Positions 53,172 to 61,861 of a stretch of 64,000 bases of DNA are shown piece by piece. Origin of the DNA: Lachnospiraceae bacterium (GTDB lineage: Bacteria; Bacillota; Clostridia; Lachnospirales; Lachnospiraceae); the NCBI GenBank assembly GCA_015057555.1, contig SVEC01000011.1, forward strand, positions 32,243-96,242. Direction: 5' to 3'. How positions within the stretch are numbered: position 1 is the first letter of the stretch; the number at the start of each line of letters is the position of its first letter. Both the position numbers and the translations under genes were made by a program. Under the pieces are notes generated by a model that saw only the letters and a list, made by a program, of their open reading frames with translations, was not told the DNA's origin and searched no databases.

Positions 53172-55355
53172 CTAATTATCCCTAAGCCAATCCTCCAAAG
53201 GTTTTCCTTGACCTATAACCTCCTCACATAATTGTGAGGAATAATCCCGAAGTTCTTTTTGATCCTCTGGATAAAATGTTAGTTTATCTAGATATATATC
53301 TATAATTTCATACTTTCCATTATTATTTACAAACTGCTGATATGCTGCTTCATTTAATGGAATAGAATTCTTATTAGTTATATGCATAGTTTTCTGTGGA
53401 CCCTCAGCTAACATATAACTAATTAATAATTCTGCTGCCTTGATTTCTTCCTTACTAGCATCAGAATCTATGCTCCACATATTCGAAAATTCACCATATA
53501 ATTTGTCTGTAGTAATAGGACGCATCTCATACAAACCAGCAAGCTGTTTATTAAACTCTATGAATTCTTTAGCACTTGCAACATAATATGTAATATCTCC
53601 GTCCTCAAAGCTTTGCATCATAGTCCTATGGTCGCTAACCTTTGCTCCGTATTCCTTTGAATCTGTTTGAAGCTTTTTTATTAGCTGTGTAGAATAATCA
53701 TCCACCTCTAAACTACCATCATAGGAGTAAATCCCTCCAAAGCTTTTGATGAACATAGTATAGCTATTTGGAGCAACATAATACCCTTTTTCTTCATTTG
53801 AGCTTATATACTGAAAATCTTCTATTTCAACTTTGTCAAAATTAGAATCATTTCCTCGCCTGACAAATACAACCGGAACATTAAATCCCATTGGTACCTG
53901 CTTACACTCAGATAATTCCTCTCTATAATCATCTACAAAATAGTAATTATCCTGACCGTATTTTAAATAATCAAACACACTTTCTGTATTAATTGCATTA
54001 TCCAAAACCTTTTGTGATACGCTGTCTGACTCATACAAAACAGGCATCTCATCAGTTCCTATTGCTGCCTCAAGTCTATCAACATATTCCTCCGCGGGAA
54101 TGCACTCAACCTCTATGGATATGGCAGGCTGGTCAACTAGATACTTCTCACTCATATCCATAATCATTTTCTTTTCTTCATCAGCATTTTCATCAACATC
54201 TATACTAAGCCAAATGGTCACCTTTGCCTCCTCTAGTACCACTTGACCTCTTTTTTCTTTATATATTTTTAATACTGTAAGACCACCTACCACAAGAATC
54301 AGTGTTGCCACTGCTATACCTATAATTCTCTTTGTCTTACGCCACTTAAGTTCAGCCTTAACATCCATTACTTTAGTTTTGTTCTGGATAGCATCCTTAA
54401 ATTCATCAATATTTCTAAATCTAAGGTCAGCATTAAGAGCCATACCCTTCATAATCGCCTTGCTTAGGTAATCAGGTATATTAGAATCTATATCTGCAGG
54501 TAAAACCACCTCGTCTTCTACAACTCTGTTGACAGATTCATCAGGAAGCACTCCTGTAACCAACCTATACAATGTAGCTGAAAGTGCATATATATCTGTC
54601 CATGGTCCCTGCTTACTTTTAGACTGATACTGTTCCGGAGGTGCAAATCCTGGTTTTAGGATAATAGATCTGGTGACCTCTTTCTCCTCGTCAGAAAATC
54701 TAGCCGCACCAAAATCTATCAGCTTTATCTTGCCGCCATCACATAGGAATATATTGTCTGGGCTTATGTCTCTATGTAGAATAGATGCTTTATGCAAATC
54801 CTTTAGCGCATCTGCTATAGAGGTAATTATCTCCACTGCAGTATCACAATCTAATCTTCCCTTTTCCTGCTTCAGAAATTCCTTTACTGATATTCCATCT
54901 AAGAATTCCATAACAATATATGCAGTTTGGTTCTCCTCAAAGAAGTTTTCCACATGTACAATGTTGGGATTGTCACTAAATTTAGCCATATTTCTTGCTT
55001 CATCAAGGAAACGATTAAGACCTGTATAATACTCAGCTCTTCTACTACCTTCGTAGATAATCACTGAATTTTGACCTGGTACTCTTTGTACTAATCCAGT
55101 AGGATAATATTCTTTAATAGCGACTGTTACGCCTAAGGTTTCATCCCACGCCTTATATGTCACACCAAATCCACCAAAACCTAGAACTGTTCCTATGATA
55201 TATCTTCCAGCTAATATAGTTCCTGGGTACAAATGATACAGCTCATGAGGTGGAGTTCCCTCTGTGTGTCTACAATGTGGACAACGATATAGCTTACCTG
55301 CACTATCTGCAGGCAGTGTAAATTCCTTCATACAATTAAGACATCTTCTTGTCAT
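53172..55355 (-). CDS. Zinc-ribbon Ser/Thr kinase fused to a solute-binding-protein-like ectodomain
   Basis: A 727-residue membrane kinase. Zinc ribbon C5, C8, C25, C28; kinase domain with GFGGFG (59-64), K81, HRDISPDN (194-201) and DFG (214-216); membrane helix about 343-364. The extracellular 360 residues have the look of a family 1 extracellular solute-binding protein: VTIWLSIDVDE at the start, a MPVLYESDS segment, QVPMGFNVPVVFV and AAELLISYMLAEGP near the end. These features are typical of sugar-type ABC receptors, but no transporter is present, so it may be a ligand sensor coupled directly to the kinase. The assignment of the ectodomain is by pattern only. GGAG precedes the ATG. Confidence 0.83.
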   Translation of the reverse strand: MTRRCLNCMKEFTLPADSAGKLYRCPHCRHTEGTPPHELYHLYPGTILAGRYIIGTVLGFGGFGVTYKAWDETLGVTVAIKEYYPTGLVQRVPGQNSVIIYEGSRRAEYYTGLNRFLDEARNMAKFSDNPNIVHVENFFEENQTAYIVMEFLDGISVKEFLKQEKGRLDCDTAVEIITSIADALKDLHKASILHRDISPDNIFLCDGGKIKLIDFGAARFSDEEKEVTRSIILKPGFAPPEQYQSKSKQGPWTDIYALSATLYRLVTGVLPDESVNRVVEDEVVLPADIDSNIPDYLSKAIMKGMALNADLRFRNIDEFKDAIQNKTKVMDVKAELKWRKTKRIIGIAVATLILVVGGLTVLKIYKEKRGQVVLEEAKVTIWLSIDVDENADEEKKMIMDMSEKYLVDQPAISIEVECIPAEEYVDRLEAAIGTDEMPVLYESDSVSQKVLDNAINTESVFDYLKYGQDNYYFVDDYREELSECKQVPMGFNVPVVFVRRGNDSNFDKVEIEDFQYISSNEEKGYYVAPNSYTMFIKSFGGIYSYDGSLEVDDYSTQLIKKLQTDSKEYGAKVSDHRTMMQSFEDGDITYYVASAKEFIEFNKQLAGLYEMRPITTDKLYGEFSNMWSIDSDASKEEIKAAELLISYMLAEGPQKTMHITNKNSIPLNEAAYQQFVNNNGKYEIIDIYLDKLTFYPEDQKELRDYSSQLCEEVIGQGKPLEDWLRDN

Positions 55356-55364
55356 CTTACGCTC

Positions 55365-56384
55365 CTATCCAAGCTTAAGCTTGTCACCATTCTTACCTAT
55401 AAGGATAATCGTTCCACTGTCTAATTCAGAGGTAACATTCTCATCAAGTCTCTTTCCGTTTGTATAATATGTTCCATTAGTAGAATAATCAGTTACAAGA
55501 TATTTCCCTGTCTTAGGGTTAAAGCTAATCTTACAGTGCTTTCTACTAACCTGCTCTCCATCCATAATCAACTGACATGTATTAGGATCTCTACCTACAA
55601 TTATGTTAGAATCCACATCTATTCTAGCTCCCTTATAGGCACCTGAAAGTACATATATCTTTGCCATAAGTTTTTTGGTATCTAATATTAATCCAATTAT
55701 TGAAACAATAGCTGTCGCTCCCATCAATGTTATATACAACCAATATCCGTAAGTAAGTGTACGATTTAGTAATTCTCTAACAAATTCTCCTATCCAACTG
55801 ATAACAGTATCTCGTATACCTTCTCCACCAACTAAATCAAGAGCTTCATCTAAACCAAATTCCAGTACCGCAACGCCTTCTTCTCCCACATTATCTTCAA
55901 CATCTCCCATAATCTGTTCTTCAACGCCTACAACTATTGCATCACTAACTACATTGGGAAGAAATATAAAAATACACAACATAGCCACTGCCGATCCTAT
56001 AGAAAGTAGCAAAGTAATTATATATTTGTATCGTTTCTTCAATACTATAGTTAGAACCACGGTTACTAATGTCAATCCCCATGCTATAAACAAACAGGTA
56101 AGAACAAATGTCTTTACTCTCTTAATATGCTTGCTAGAATTGTCCAACTCTAAGTCCAAAAGATTATCTACAATACCTATACCTGTTTCTGACTCTATCC
56201 ATTCATCACTAGAATCATCTATTATATCTCCTATGTATTTCTCCAAATCACCAAAAACTGCCTTTGTTGCATGAATCAAATCTGATGAAGTTATCTTTAT
56301 GTACGGCATGAACATAGTTACAAACCCACACACTAAAAGTACAACCATTATGCTACCAAATATTAAGCTCTTTTTACTATTCAT
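55365..56384 (-). CDS. Four-helix membrane protein with C-terminal FHA domain
   Basis: A 339-residue protein. Four membrane helices (about residues 10-30, 85-110, 118-145 and 215-238) enclose a short acidic extracellular segment between the first two and a longer one between the last two. The cytosolic FHA domain (about 255-339) is canonical: IVGRDPNTCQ, VSRKHCKI and DYSTNGTYYTNG. The start is the ATG at 56384, with GGAGG seven bases upstream. A longer frame would overlap the phosphatase gene. It is second in the kinase operon, 2 bp after PP2C, so it may tether phosphorylated kinases at the membrane. Confidence 0.85.
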   Translation of the reverse strand: MNSKKSLIFGSIMVVLLVCGFVTMFMPYIKITSSDLIHATKAVFGDLEKYIGDIIDDSSDEWIESETGIGIVDNLLDLELDNSSKHIKRVKTFVLTCLFIAWGLTLVTVVLTIVLKKRYKYIITLLLSIGSAVAMLCIFIFLPNVVSDAIVVGVEEQIMGDVEDNVGEEGVAVLEFGLDEALDLVGGEGIRDTVISWIGEFVRELLNRTLTYGYWLYITLMGATAIVSIIGLILDTKKLMAKIYVLSGAYKGARIDVDSNIIVGRDPNTCQLIMDGEQVSRKHCKISFNPKTGKYLVTDYSTNGTYYTNGKRLDENVTSELDSGTIILIGKNGDKLKLG

Positions 56385-56386
56385 AG

Positions 56387-57112
56387 CTAATCCTCCATCC
56401 ATATAGCAATTGCTGAATTATTATCCATATTTACGTCCTTACCATTTTTCATAACCTCACGAACCATAAACTCCATCCACTCATCTACAGTATGGGACTT
56501 TTTAAGATATGTTGTCATAGCCTTTTCATCAATAAGCTCCCAAAAACCATCTGAACAAAGTAAAAATGCCTGACACTTTTGGGCAGATACCTCTTGAGAT
56601 AGTTCATAGGAATGATTATTCCAAGGTGTTCCGATAACTCTGAGCAATCTATTTCTGTCCTCATGTCCACGAATATCCTTATCCTTGATTTCACCAAGAT
56701 TTACCAACATCTGTGGCACGCTATGATCTAAGGTTCTTTGCACGACCTTACCCTTGTTAAACTGATATAATCTTGAGTCACCTATATGCCCCCATCTAAC
56801 CTTATCCTCATCTATAACCAAGGTTACTAAGGTAGTCTTCATATCTGCCTTTGATTTATCAATATGTTGCTCCTCTAATACCTTTTCTTGTGCCATAACA
56901 AAGCAATCATCTAAAAATCTTTCATTATAATTCTCTGCAAACAATTCCAGTACTGTTTTCACTGCCGCCTCTGATGCACATTCGCCACTTCCATGTCCGC
57001 CAAGACCATCTGCCAACACGAAGCAATAACGATTATCCACCATGTATTCTCCAACACTATCTTCATTAACATTTCTACTTCCCATATGGGTATGTATCTT
57101 ATAAGTAATCAT
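56387..57112 (-). CDS. PP2C-family Ser/Thr protein phosphatase (copy 2)
   Basis: A 241-residue compact PP2C phosphatase, first gene of the seven-gene kinase operon. It has VLADGLGGHGSGECAS, WGHIGDSRLYQF, AFLLCSDGFWELI and MDNNSAIAIW, so all metal and catalytic positions appear present. It has no membrane helix. Three start codons (TTG 57118, ATG 57115, ATG 57112) lie in a row; the ATG at 57112 has the best spacing (seven bases) from GGAGG. It likely opposes the three kinases encoded downstream. Confidence 0.92.
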   Translation of the reverse strand: MITYKIHTHMGSRNVNEDSVGEYMVDNRYCFVLADGLGGHGSGECASEAAVKTVLELFAENYNERFLDDCFVMAQEKVLEEQHIDKSKADMKTTLVTLVIDEDKVRWGHIGDSRLYQFNKGKVVQRTLDHSVPQMLVNLGEIKDKDIRGHEDRNRLLRVIGTPWNNHSYELSQEVSAQKCQAFLLCSDGFWELIDEKAMTTYLKKSHTVDEWMEFMVREVMKNGKDVNMDNNSAIAIWMED

Positions 57113-57118
57113 CATCAA

Positions 57119-57312
57119 ACCTCCAAATTATCTTAATAATCTTTTTATGAATTTTTTCCAAACTATCCCCATTCTTATCCAAAGGATTTTATCATATTTG
57201 CCTATTGAATAACGGCAAATTGCATATTATGCGTAATTTCGTGCAGAAAAATATAGTATCTTGTCGAAATAGGTAGAGTAAATTTATTCTTTTTTATCTT
57301 TCTTCTAAACTC
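57119..57312 (-). promoter_or_regulatory. Long leader of the kinase operon
   Basis: If transcription starts from the TATACT at 57318-57313 the leader is about 190 nt. It holds a hairpin (57196-57202 with 57214-57220), and TGCA-type elements at 57219-57228 and 57240-57249, again 21 bp apart, near a second possible -10 (TATGAT, 57196-57191), though spacing differs from the shared layout. I recognise no riboswitch. Confidence 0.45.
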
Positions 57313-57377
57313 AGTATATATGTAGTAATTTGTTAGTTTTTAAAAATGTAACTTTTACAAGGAAAAATGTAAAAAAT
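57313..57377 (-). promoter_or_regulatory. LytTR-type operator and promoter of the kinase operon
   Basis: Direct repeats TGTAACTTTT (57347-57356, identical to one CHAP repeat) and TGTAAAAAAT (57368-57377), plus-strand reading, are exactly 21 bp apart. On the minus strand a -10 hexamer TATACT (57318-57313) follows after exactly 28 nt, as at the other three promoters. Confidence 0.6.
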
Positions 57378-57414
57378 AACAAGACCTTATAGAAAAAATC
57401 TATAAGGTCTTGTT
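57378..57414 (-). terminator. Intrinsic terminator of the ChW surface-protein gene
   Basis: A perfect 15-bp stem (57378-57392 with 57400-57414) with a 7-nt loop and a TTTTTT run on the minus strand, 4 bp after the stop codon. Confidence 0.92.
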
Positions 57415-57418
57415 TTCT

Positions 57419-59236
57419 TTATTTTTGAATAAATGATGATGTTCCTGCTACTCCTGGAAGAACACTAGGTGCTGCAGAACCCTTTGGAAGTAATACTATT
57501 TGAATTCCTTCCAATCTCTTTGAATAACCCGCTGTTCCCGCTGGCTGACCATTACACGCCCAACCTAGCCATCCGAAGGTCTGTGCGTGAACTCTGTAAT
57601 ATACATCATATTCATTAGCCATTTCTCCTGTGAGCTTTATTTCTATTGCCTCTAATCTCTTGCCCTCTCCACTTGTTCCATTAAAGCTTCCGTTCTTTGA
57701 CCAGTCAAGCCATCCATATGTCTGTACATGAGTTCTATAGGATATTCCACCTGACACACCTGTCTTACTGGTATTAAGCTTGATTCTTATTCCCTCAAGT
57801 CTTTTAGCTTCACCAAATGTACCTGATACGGAACCATCATATACGTATGACTGATTTCCATATGTCTGTACATGTGTCATATAGTTTACCATCCCCGCTG
57901 AAGAAGAATTGTCAGCCTTCTTACCCAACTCAATATATGAGTATCCAACTGTTCCTCCAGGCAACTGTCCCTTAGGAAGGAGTTTTATCTCGATACCCTC
58001 CAAACGTTTTGACTGTCCTGCTGTACCTGCCGGTTGTCCATTCTTGGCCCAACCTAACCAGCCATATGACTGTGCATGAACTCTGTAGTATACGTCGTAC
58101 TTATCTTTGTCATCACCTGTAAGCTCTATACAGATAGCCTCAAGTCTCTTTGCTTCCCCTGAGGTACCACTCATAGCTCCATTATATCTCCACTCCTGCC
58201 AGCCATAAGACTGTACGTGAGTCTTATATCTGATTCCAATATCCTTACTACTGTTGACCTTAATCTCGATTCCTTCAAGACGCTTTCCTAAGCCACTGGT
58301 ACCACTCATAGCTCCATCTAATACAAAATCCTGCCAACCATAGGATTGTACATGGGTACGATAGGAAACCGTAACTGGTTTCTCTATCTTAGTGATAGAT
58401 AAATTATACGATACTTGCGTAATCTGATTGGCATAAGAATACATATAAAGGTACCAATCCCCTTGTTCTGGTAATTCTAGAACATAATATGCATCCTTTG
58501 TATTATCCTCATATACAAATTTACTTTTTATACTATATGTTTTCCCTTGTGGGTCGCGTAAATAAATGTATATAGTAGAACTAGCATCCTTTATATCTCT
58601 ATAATTTTCTAGACGAATTTTATAATCTGCGGTTGAATCATCTACTTTAAAACGATAATAATCGTATTCTGCACCATCTTCAGCACCATTAAATGTGGCC
58701 GTATAGTTTTTTCCTAAATTCACCCATTCAGCATACTCTATAGCATCATTAGGCTCTGCCTCCCAATTATTTGATTTCGTAAAATCATAACTGAAAGTTG
58801 TAGTCTGTGGTACACTATATGTATTTTCCGGCCAAATTTGAAGATAATACTTTCCTGGTTCTACTCCTAAATTTAATCTTGTATAATTATAAGCATCCTC
58901 GGATGAATTAGTTCTACTATAAAAAACCACATTATTATCCACATCATACAACTTAATATATAATTTTCTATATTGGCTAGATGCATTCTGCACTTTCGTA
59001 AAATCAAGAGTGATATAACCTTTTTCACTTACGTTGAACGTACAATAAAAATAATCATTTTTATATTTTTCCCATGTCTTTGTATAGCTCTGTCCTTCCT
59101 GTATAGGATATGCCGTAGCAAGACTTCCTCCATCTGCAGTTGTAGCACTCACTGGCATCGGATTAATCATTAGTAAACCTAATATTAAGCCTATCGAGCA
59201 CAAAACACTCAGTATTTTTCTTTTGAATAATCTCAT
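57419..59236 (-). CDS. Secreted surface protein with six ChW repeats and PPC-like domains
   Basis: A 605-residue secreted protein. The signal peptide (1-31) ends near MPVSATTADGG. Two domains of the PPC beta-sandwich type follow (about 35-150 and 155-270; for example YFYCTFNVSEKGYITLDF). Six ChW repeats (about 295-590) have the core THVQSYGWxxWxxNG and GTSGxxKRLEGIEIKL. ChW proteins are clostridial surface or secreted proteins, some of which bind extracellular glycans or proteins. The start is the ATG at 59236, eight bases after GGAGG. It is monocistronic with a shared-type promoter at 59317-59381 and its own terminator. Its ChW repeats match those of the FHA receptor at 28539. Confidence 0.9.
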   Translation of the reverse strand: MRLFKRKILSVLCSIGLILGLLMINPMPVSATTADGGSLATAYPIQEGQSYTKTWEKYKNDYFYCTFNVSEKGYITLDFTKVQNASSQYRKLYIKLYDVDNNVVFYSRTNSSEDAYNYTRLNLGVEPGKYYLQIWPENTYSVPQTTTFSYDFTKSNNWEAEPNDAIEYAEWVNLGKNYTATFNGAEDGAEYDYYRFKVDDSTADYKIRLENYRDIKDASSTIYIYLRDPQGKTYSIKSKFVYEDNTKDAYYVLELPEQGDWYLYMYSYANQITQVSYNLSITKIEKPVTVSYRTHVQSYGWQDFVLDGAMSGTSGLGKRLEGIEIKVNSSKDIGIRYKTHVQSYGWQEWRYNGAMSGTSGEAKRLEAICIELTGDDKDKYDVYYRVHAQSYGWLGWAKNGQPAGTAGQSKRLEGIEIKLLPKGQLPGGTVGYSYIELGKKADNSSSAGMVNYMTHVQTYGNQSYVYDGSVSGTFGEAKRLEGIRIKLNTSKTGVSGGISYRTHVQTYGWLDWSKNGSFNGTSGEGKRLEAIEIKLTGEMANEYDVYYRVHAQTFGWLGWACNGQPAGTAGYSKRLEGIQIVLLPKGSAAPSVLPGVAGTSSFIQK

Positions 59237-59316
59237 AAATCTTACCTCCTCTTTGTGTAATGTATTATCGTTAGTAATTACGACCCATATAGGCCGGTAA
59301 CCCATTATGTATCCGT

Positions 59317-59381
59317 ATCATATCACAGTAGTTAATGTAATTTGGTCTATCGTGCAATATTTATAGATTTTCGTGCATAAA
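59317..59381 (-). promoter_or_regulatory. LytTR-type operator and promoter of the ChW surface-protein gene
   Basis: Direct repeats CGTGCAATAT (59351-59360) and CGTGCATAAA (59372-59381), plus-strand reading, are exactly 21 bp apart. On the minus strand an extended -10 (TGTGATATGAT; hexamer TATGAT 59322-59317) follows after exactly 28 nt. The element (TGCACG) is a variant of the TTAC(A/G) element at the other three promoters. Confidence 0.6.
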
Positions 59382-59386
59382 AAATA

Positions 59387-59417
59387 AACCTCCCAGAAAG
59401 TTCATTCCCGAGAGGTT
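59387..59417 (-). terminator. Intrinsic terminator of the kinase pair
   Basis: An 8-bp stem with one G-U pair (59387-59394 with 59410-59417), followed on the minus strand by TTATTTTTTA. It lies 27 bp after the stop of the kinase at 59445. Confidence 0.8.
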
Positions 59418-59444
59418 GTAATGTGTATTATTAATATCGATTTT

Positions 59445-61841
59445 TTACTTTACAGTTATCACCACATTATCTAATGTCAAATCATCTACTCTTAATTCAC
59501 CATAATTTCCGTAAAAATGAAAGGCTGTTACATAAGTATTTCCATCTTCAAAAGGAAACATATATGTATCTATATCTATTTGCGAGGAACCAGTTTTTAA
59601 GGCTGTAAAGGTTAATGTGGCTTTCGCTAAATAGGTTTCCTCACTGACTGAATAACCCACCAACATTATATCTCCATAATAATCATGACTAGTTAATGTT
59701 GCCGTTGCATCTCCATCTATACCTTTATATTCCAGCATTTCTTTGTCATACATTAAAACAAATTGATTAGAAAATGAAGCCAGCATATCACACTGCTCTA
59801 CCTCGATTAAAATTTCTATATTGACTTCATCTCCCACCTTGTAAATCTCTTGTTTATACTCGTGTGTGGAAATTGAAGCTTCACATCTTATTCCCTTTGC
59901 CACATTTAATTTAACTGTTGTTCCTATTGGTATTCTAGCACCTACTTCTTCATTAGCACCAACTATATATCCAGGCAAATAGCTGTAATCAGTTATATAT
60001 GAAACCTCATAATCAAGACCCATTAGCTCTAATAGTTCTTTTGTCTCTATCAGTTTTGTATTCATAACATCAGGCATTATCACTGTTTCTACACCAGCAC
60101 TGACTTCAATTTGAATTACTGTTCCCGCCTCAATCTCAGCACCCTCACTATAGTTTTGATTTATTATCTGACCCGAAGGTATTTCATCACTGTATGGTTT
60201 CAGCCCTACTTTAAGATACAGTTCACTTTCCTTAGCTAATTCCTTTGCCTCCTCAAGAGTCAAACCAACAAATTGAGGAACCTGTGTGCTATTAGCTCCA
60301 TAGCCTGCTATACCCTTAGAGACTTGAAATTTAATCACTGTTCCACGACCCACACTCTCATATACAGCAACATTTTGACTTACAATACAGTCTTTAGCTA
60401 TAGAACTCTCCACTTCTTCAAACTCTGCATACAGTTGCAACTCATCCAAATCATTAATTACATCATCCTTTGACATGCCAACATAATCTGCAAAATATAC
60501 ATTTGCACCGCCCCTACTAACTAATAATCTAACCTCAGTACCTTTATCCACAAGTTCTCCTGGATTTATACCTTGTTTAACTACCGTATTTGCAGGTACA
60601 TAATCAGTATGTTCATATGAACCAAATTTTGCTTTTAAACCACTATCTGCAAGCAGTTCCTCTGCTTCTTCATATGTCATATTAAGCACGTTAGGCACAT
60701 ATACCTGGTTTTCTGCCAATGCTTCTTGGTCGTTTATTAGATTATCTCTTACCGCTTGATATCCTACAATAAATGCCAGAACAACTGCAACTATACCAAG
60801 CCCGATTCCAAGCTTGGTTCTAAGAGACAGTTTTCCCAGGTCTATCTTTTCCTTCTTTATCTTTTTTCGTCTTACCTTCGCTTTAGTGTCAGTGATTCCC
60901 TTCAGGAATTCACCAACTGTAGCTGTTCTATCCTTAACATTAAGCTCTAATGCATTAAGCAGTGCATTCTCCTGCTTTCTAGATAACTTTACCTTTAACT
61001 TAGATGGTGGCACAAGGGTATCCTTTCCCTTACGCTCCATAGAATCATCCGGTGTTATTCCTGTTAACATTTTGTAATAGGTGGCAGCTGTAGCGTATAC
61101 ATCCGTCCAGCTTCCCTGCTTCCCTTTACTAAAATACTGCTCCGGTGGGGCATAGCCCTGTTTTACTATTACAGATAAGCTTTTACTTAACCCTGTGGTA
61201 GCATTTCTGGCCGCTCCAAAGTCTATAAGCTTTACTTCCCCTGCATTAGTAATAAATATATTTTCAGGTGATATATCCCTGTGGATTATCCCCTCATTAT
61301 GCACCTTTTTAAGTGCCTTAAGAACTGATACTATTATGCTTGTAGCCTTCTTTTCACTTAACTTTTTCTCTCGCTTAAGTAGACTTTTTAAAGTCTCTCC
61401 CTCTAGGCACTCCATTACTATGTATACAGTGTTATTAGCTCTAAAGCTATCATATATATCAACTATTCCATCCTTATTCTTCAGCCTAGCAAGTCGTTTA
61501 GCTTCCCGTTCAAACTGTTCCAAACCTTTGTAATAGGCTTGCTCCTTGTCCCCTGTAAAAGCCGTTACCGTGGTATCTCCAGGACTCCTAGTTGCAAACT
61601 CTCCCGGAAGGTACTCCTTGATAGCTACCTTCTTCTCAAGGATAGCATTATATCCCACGTAGGTAACTCCAAATCCTCCATAGCCTATAGCCTTACCCAC
61701 AATGTATGTATCTGCAAGGGTGGAATGCAGAGCCAAGTGATATCCTATTCTCTTATATTCACTTTCCTTAAATCCGCAATGTGGACATGCTTCTAACTCA
61801 TAATCATACATATCCATACAGCCCATACATTGTGTTTCCAT
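59445..61841 (-). CDS. Zinc-ribbon Ser/Thr kinase with PASTA repeats and cohesin-like domain
   Basis: A 798-residue membrane kinase. Zinc ribbon C5, C8, C19, C22; kinase domain with GYGGFG (53-58), K75, HRDISPEN (187-194) and DFG (207-209); membrane helix about 343-365; four PASTA repeats (about 380-655). The last 140 residues (VGDEVNIEILIE, FVLMYDKEMLEYKG, KATLTFTALKTGSS) look like a cohesin-type beta-sandwich, a fold that in clostridia binds dockerins or other surface proteins. This is by pattern. It lies 20 bp after a near-identical kinase gene that runs off the window, and is followed by a terminator. AAAGG precedes the ATG. Confidence 0.9.
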   Translation of the reverse strand: METQCMGCMDMYDYELEACPHCGFKESEYKRIGYHLALHSTLADTYIVGKAIGYGGFGVTYVGYNAILEKKVAIKEYLPGEFATRSPGDTTVTAFTGDKEQAYYKGLEQFEREAKRLARLKNKDGIVDIYDSFRANNTVYIVMECLEGETLKSLLKREKKLSEKKATSIIVSVLKALKKVHNEGIIHRDISPENIFITNAGEVKLIDFGAARNATTGLSKSLSVIVKQGYAPPEQYFSKGKQGSWTDVYATAATYYKMLTGITPDDSMERKGKDTLVPPSKLKVKLSRKQENALLNALELNVKDRTATVGEFLKGITDTKAKVRRKKIKKEKIDLGKLSLRTKLGIGLGIVAVVLAFIVGYQAVRDNLINDQEALAENQVYVPNVLNMTYEEAEELLADSGLKAKFGSYEHTDYVPANTVVKQGINPGELVDKGTEVRLLVSRGGANVYFADYVGMSKDDVINDLDELQLYAEFEEVESSIAKDCIVSQNVAVYESVGRGTVIKFQVSKGIAGYGANSTQVPQFVGLTLEEAKELAKESELYLKVGLKPYSDEIPSGQIINQNYSEGAEIEAGTVIQIEVSAGVETVIMPDVMNTKLIETKELLELMGLDYEVSYITDYSYLPGYIVGANEEVGARIPIGTTVKLNVAKGIRCEASISTHEYKQEIYKVGDEVNIEILIEVEQCDMLASFSNQFVLMYDKEMLEYKGIDGDATATLTSHDYYGDIMLVGYSVSEETYLAKATLTFTALKTGSSQIDIDTYMFPFEDGNTYVTAFHFYGNYGELRVDDLTLDNVVITVK

Positions 61842-61861
61842 AGCATAAAACCTTTCTAATA

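Noticed and set aside
57191..57249. Fifth LytTR-type promoter in the kinase operon leader
   Set aside because: TGCA elements at 57219 and 57240 are 21 bp apart, but the -10 TATGAT is only 22 nt away instead of 28, so I do not count it with the other four.
57119..57312. Riboswitch in the long leader of the kinase operon
   Set aside because: One 7-bp hairpin is visible but no conserved core of a known riboswitch class and no terminator before the gene.
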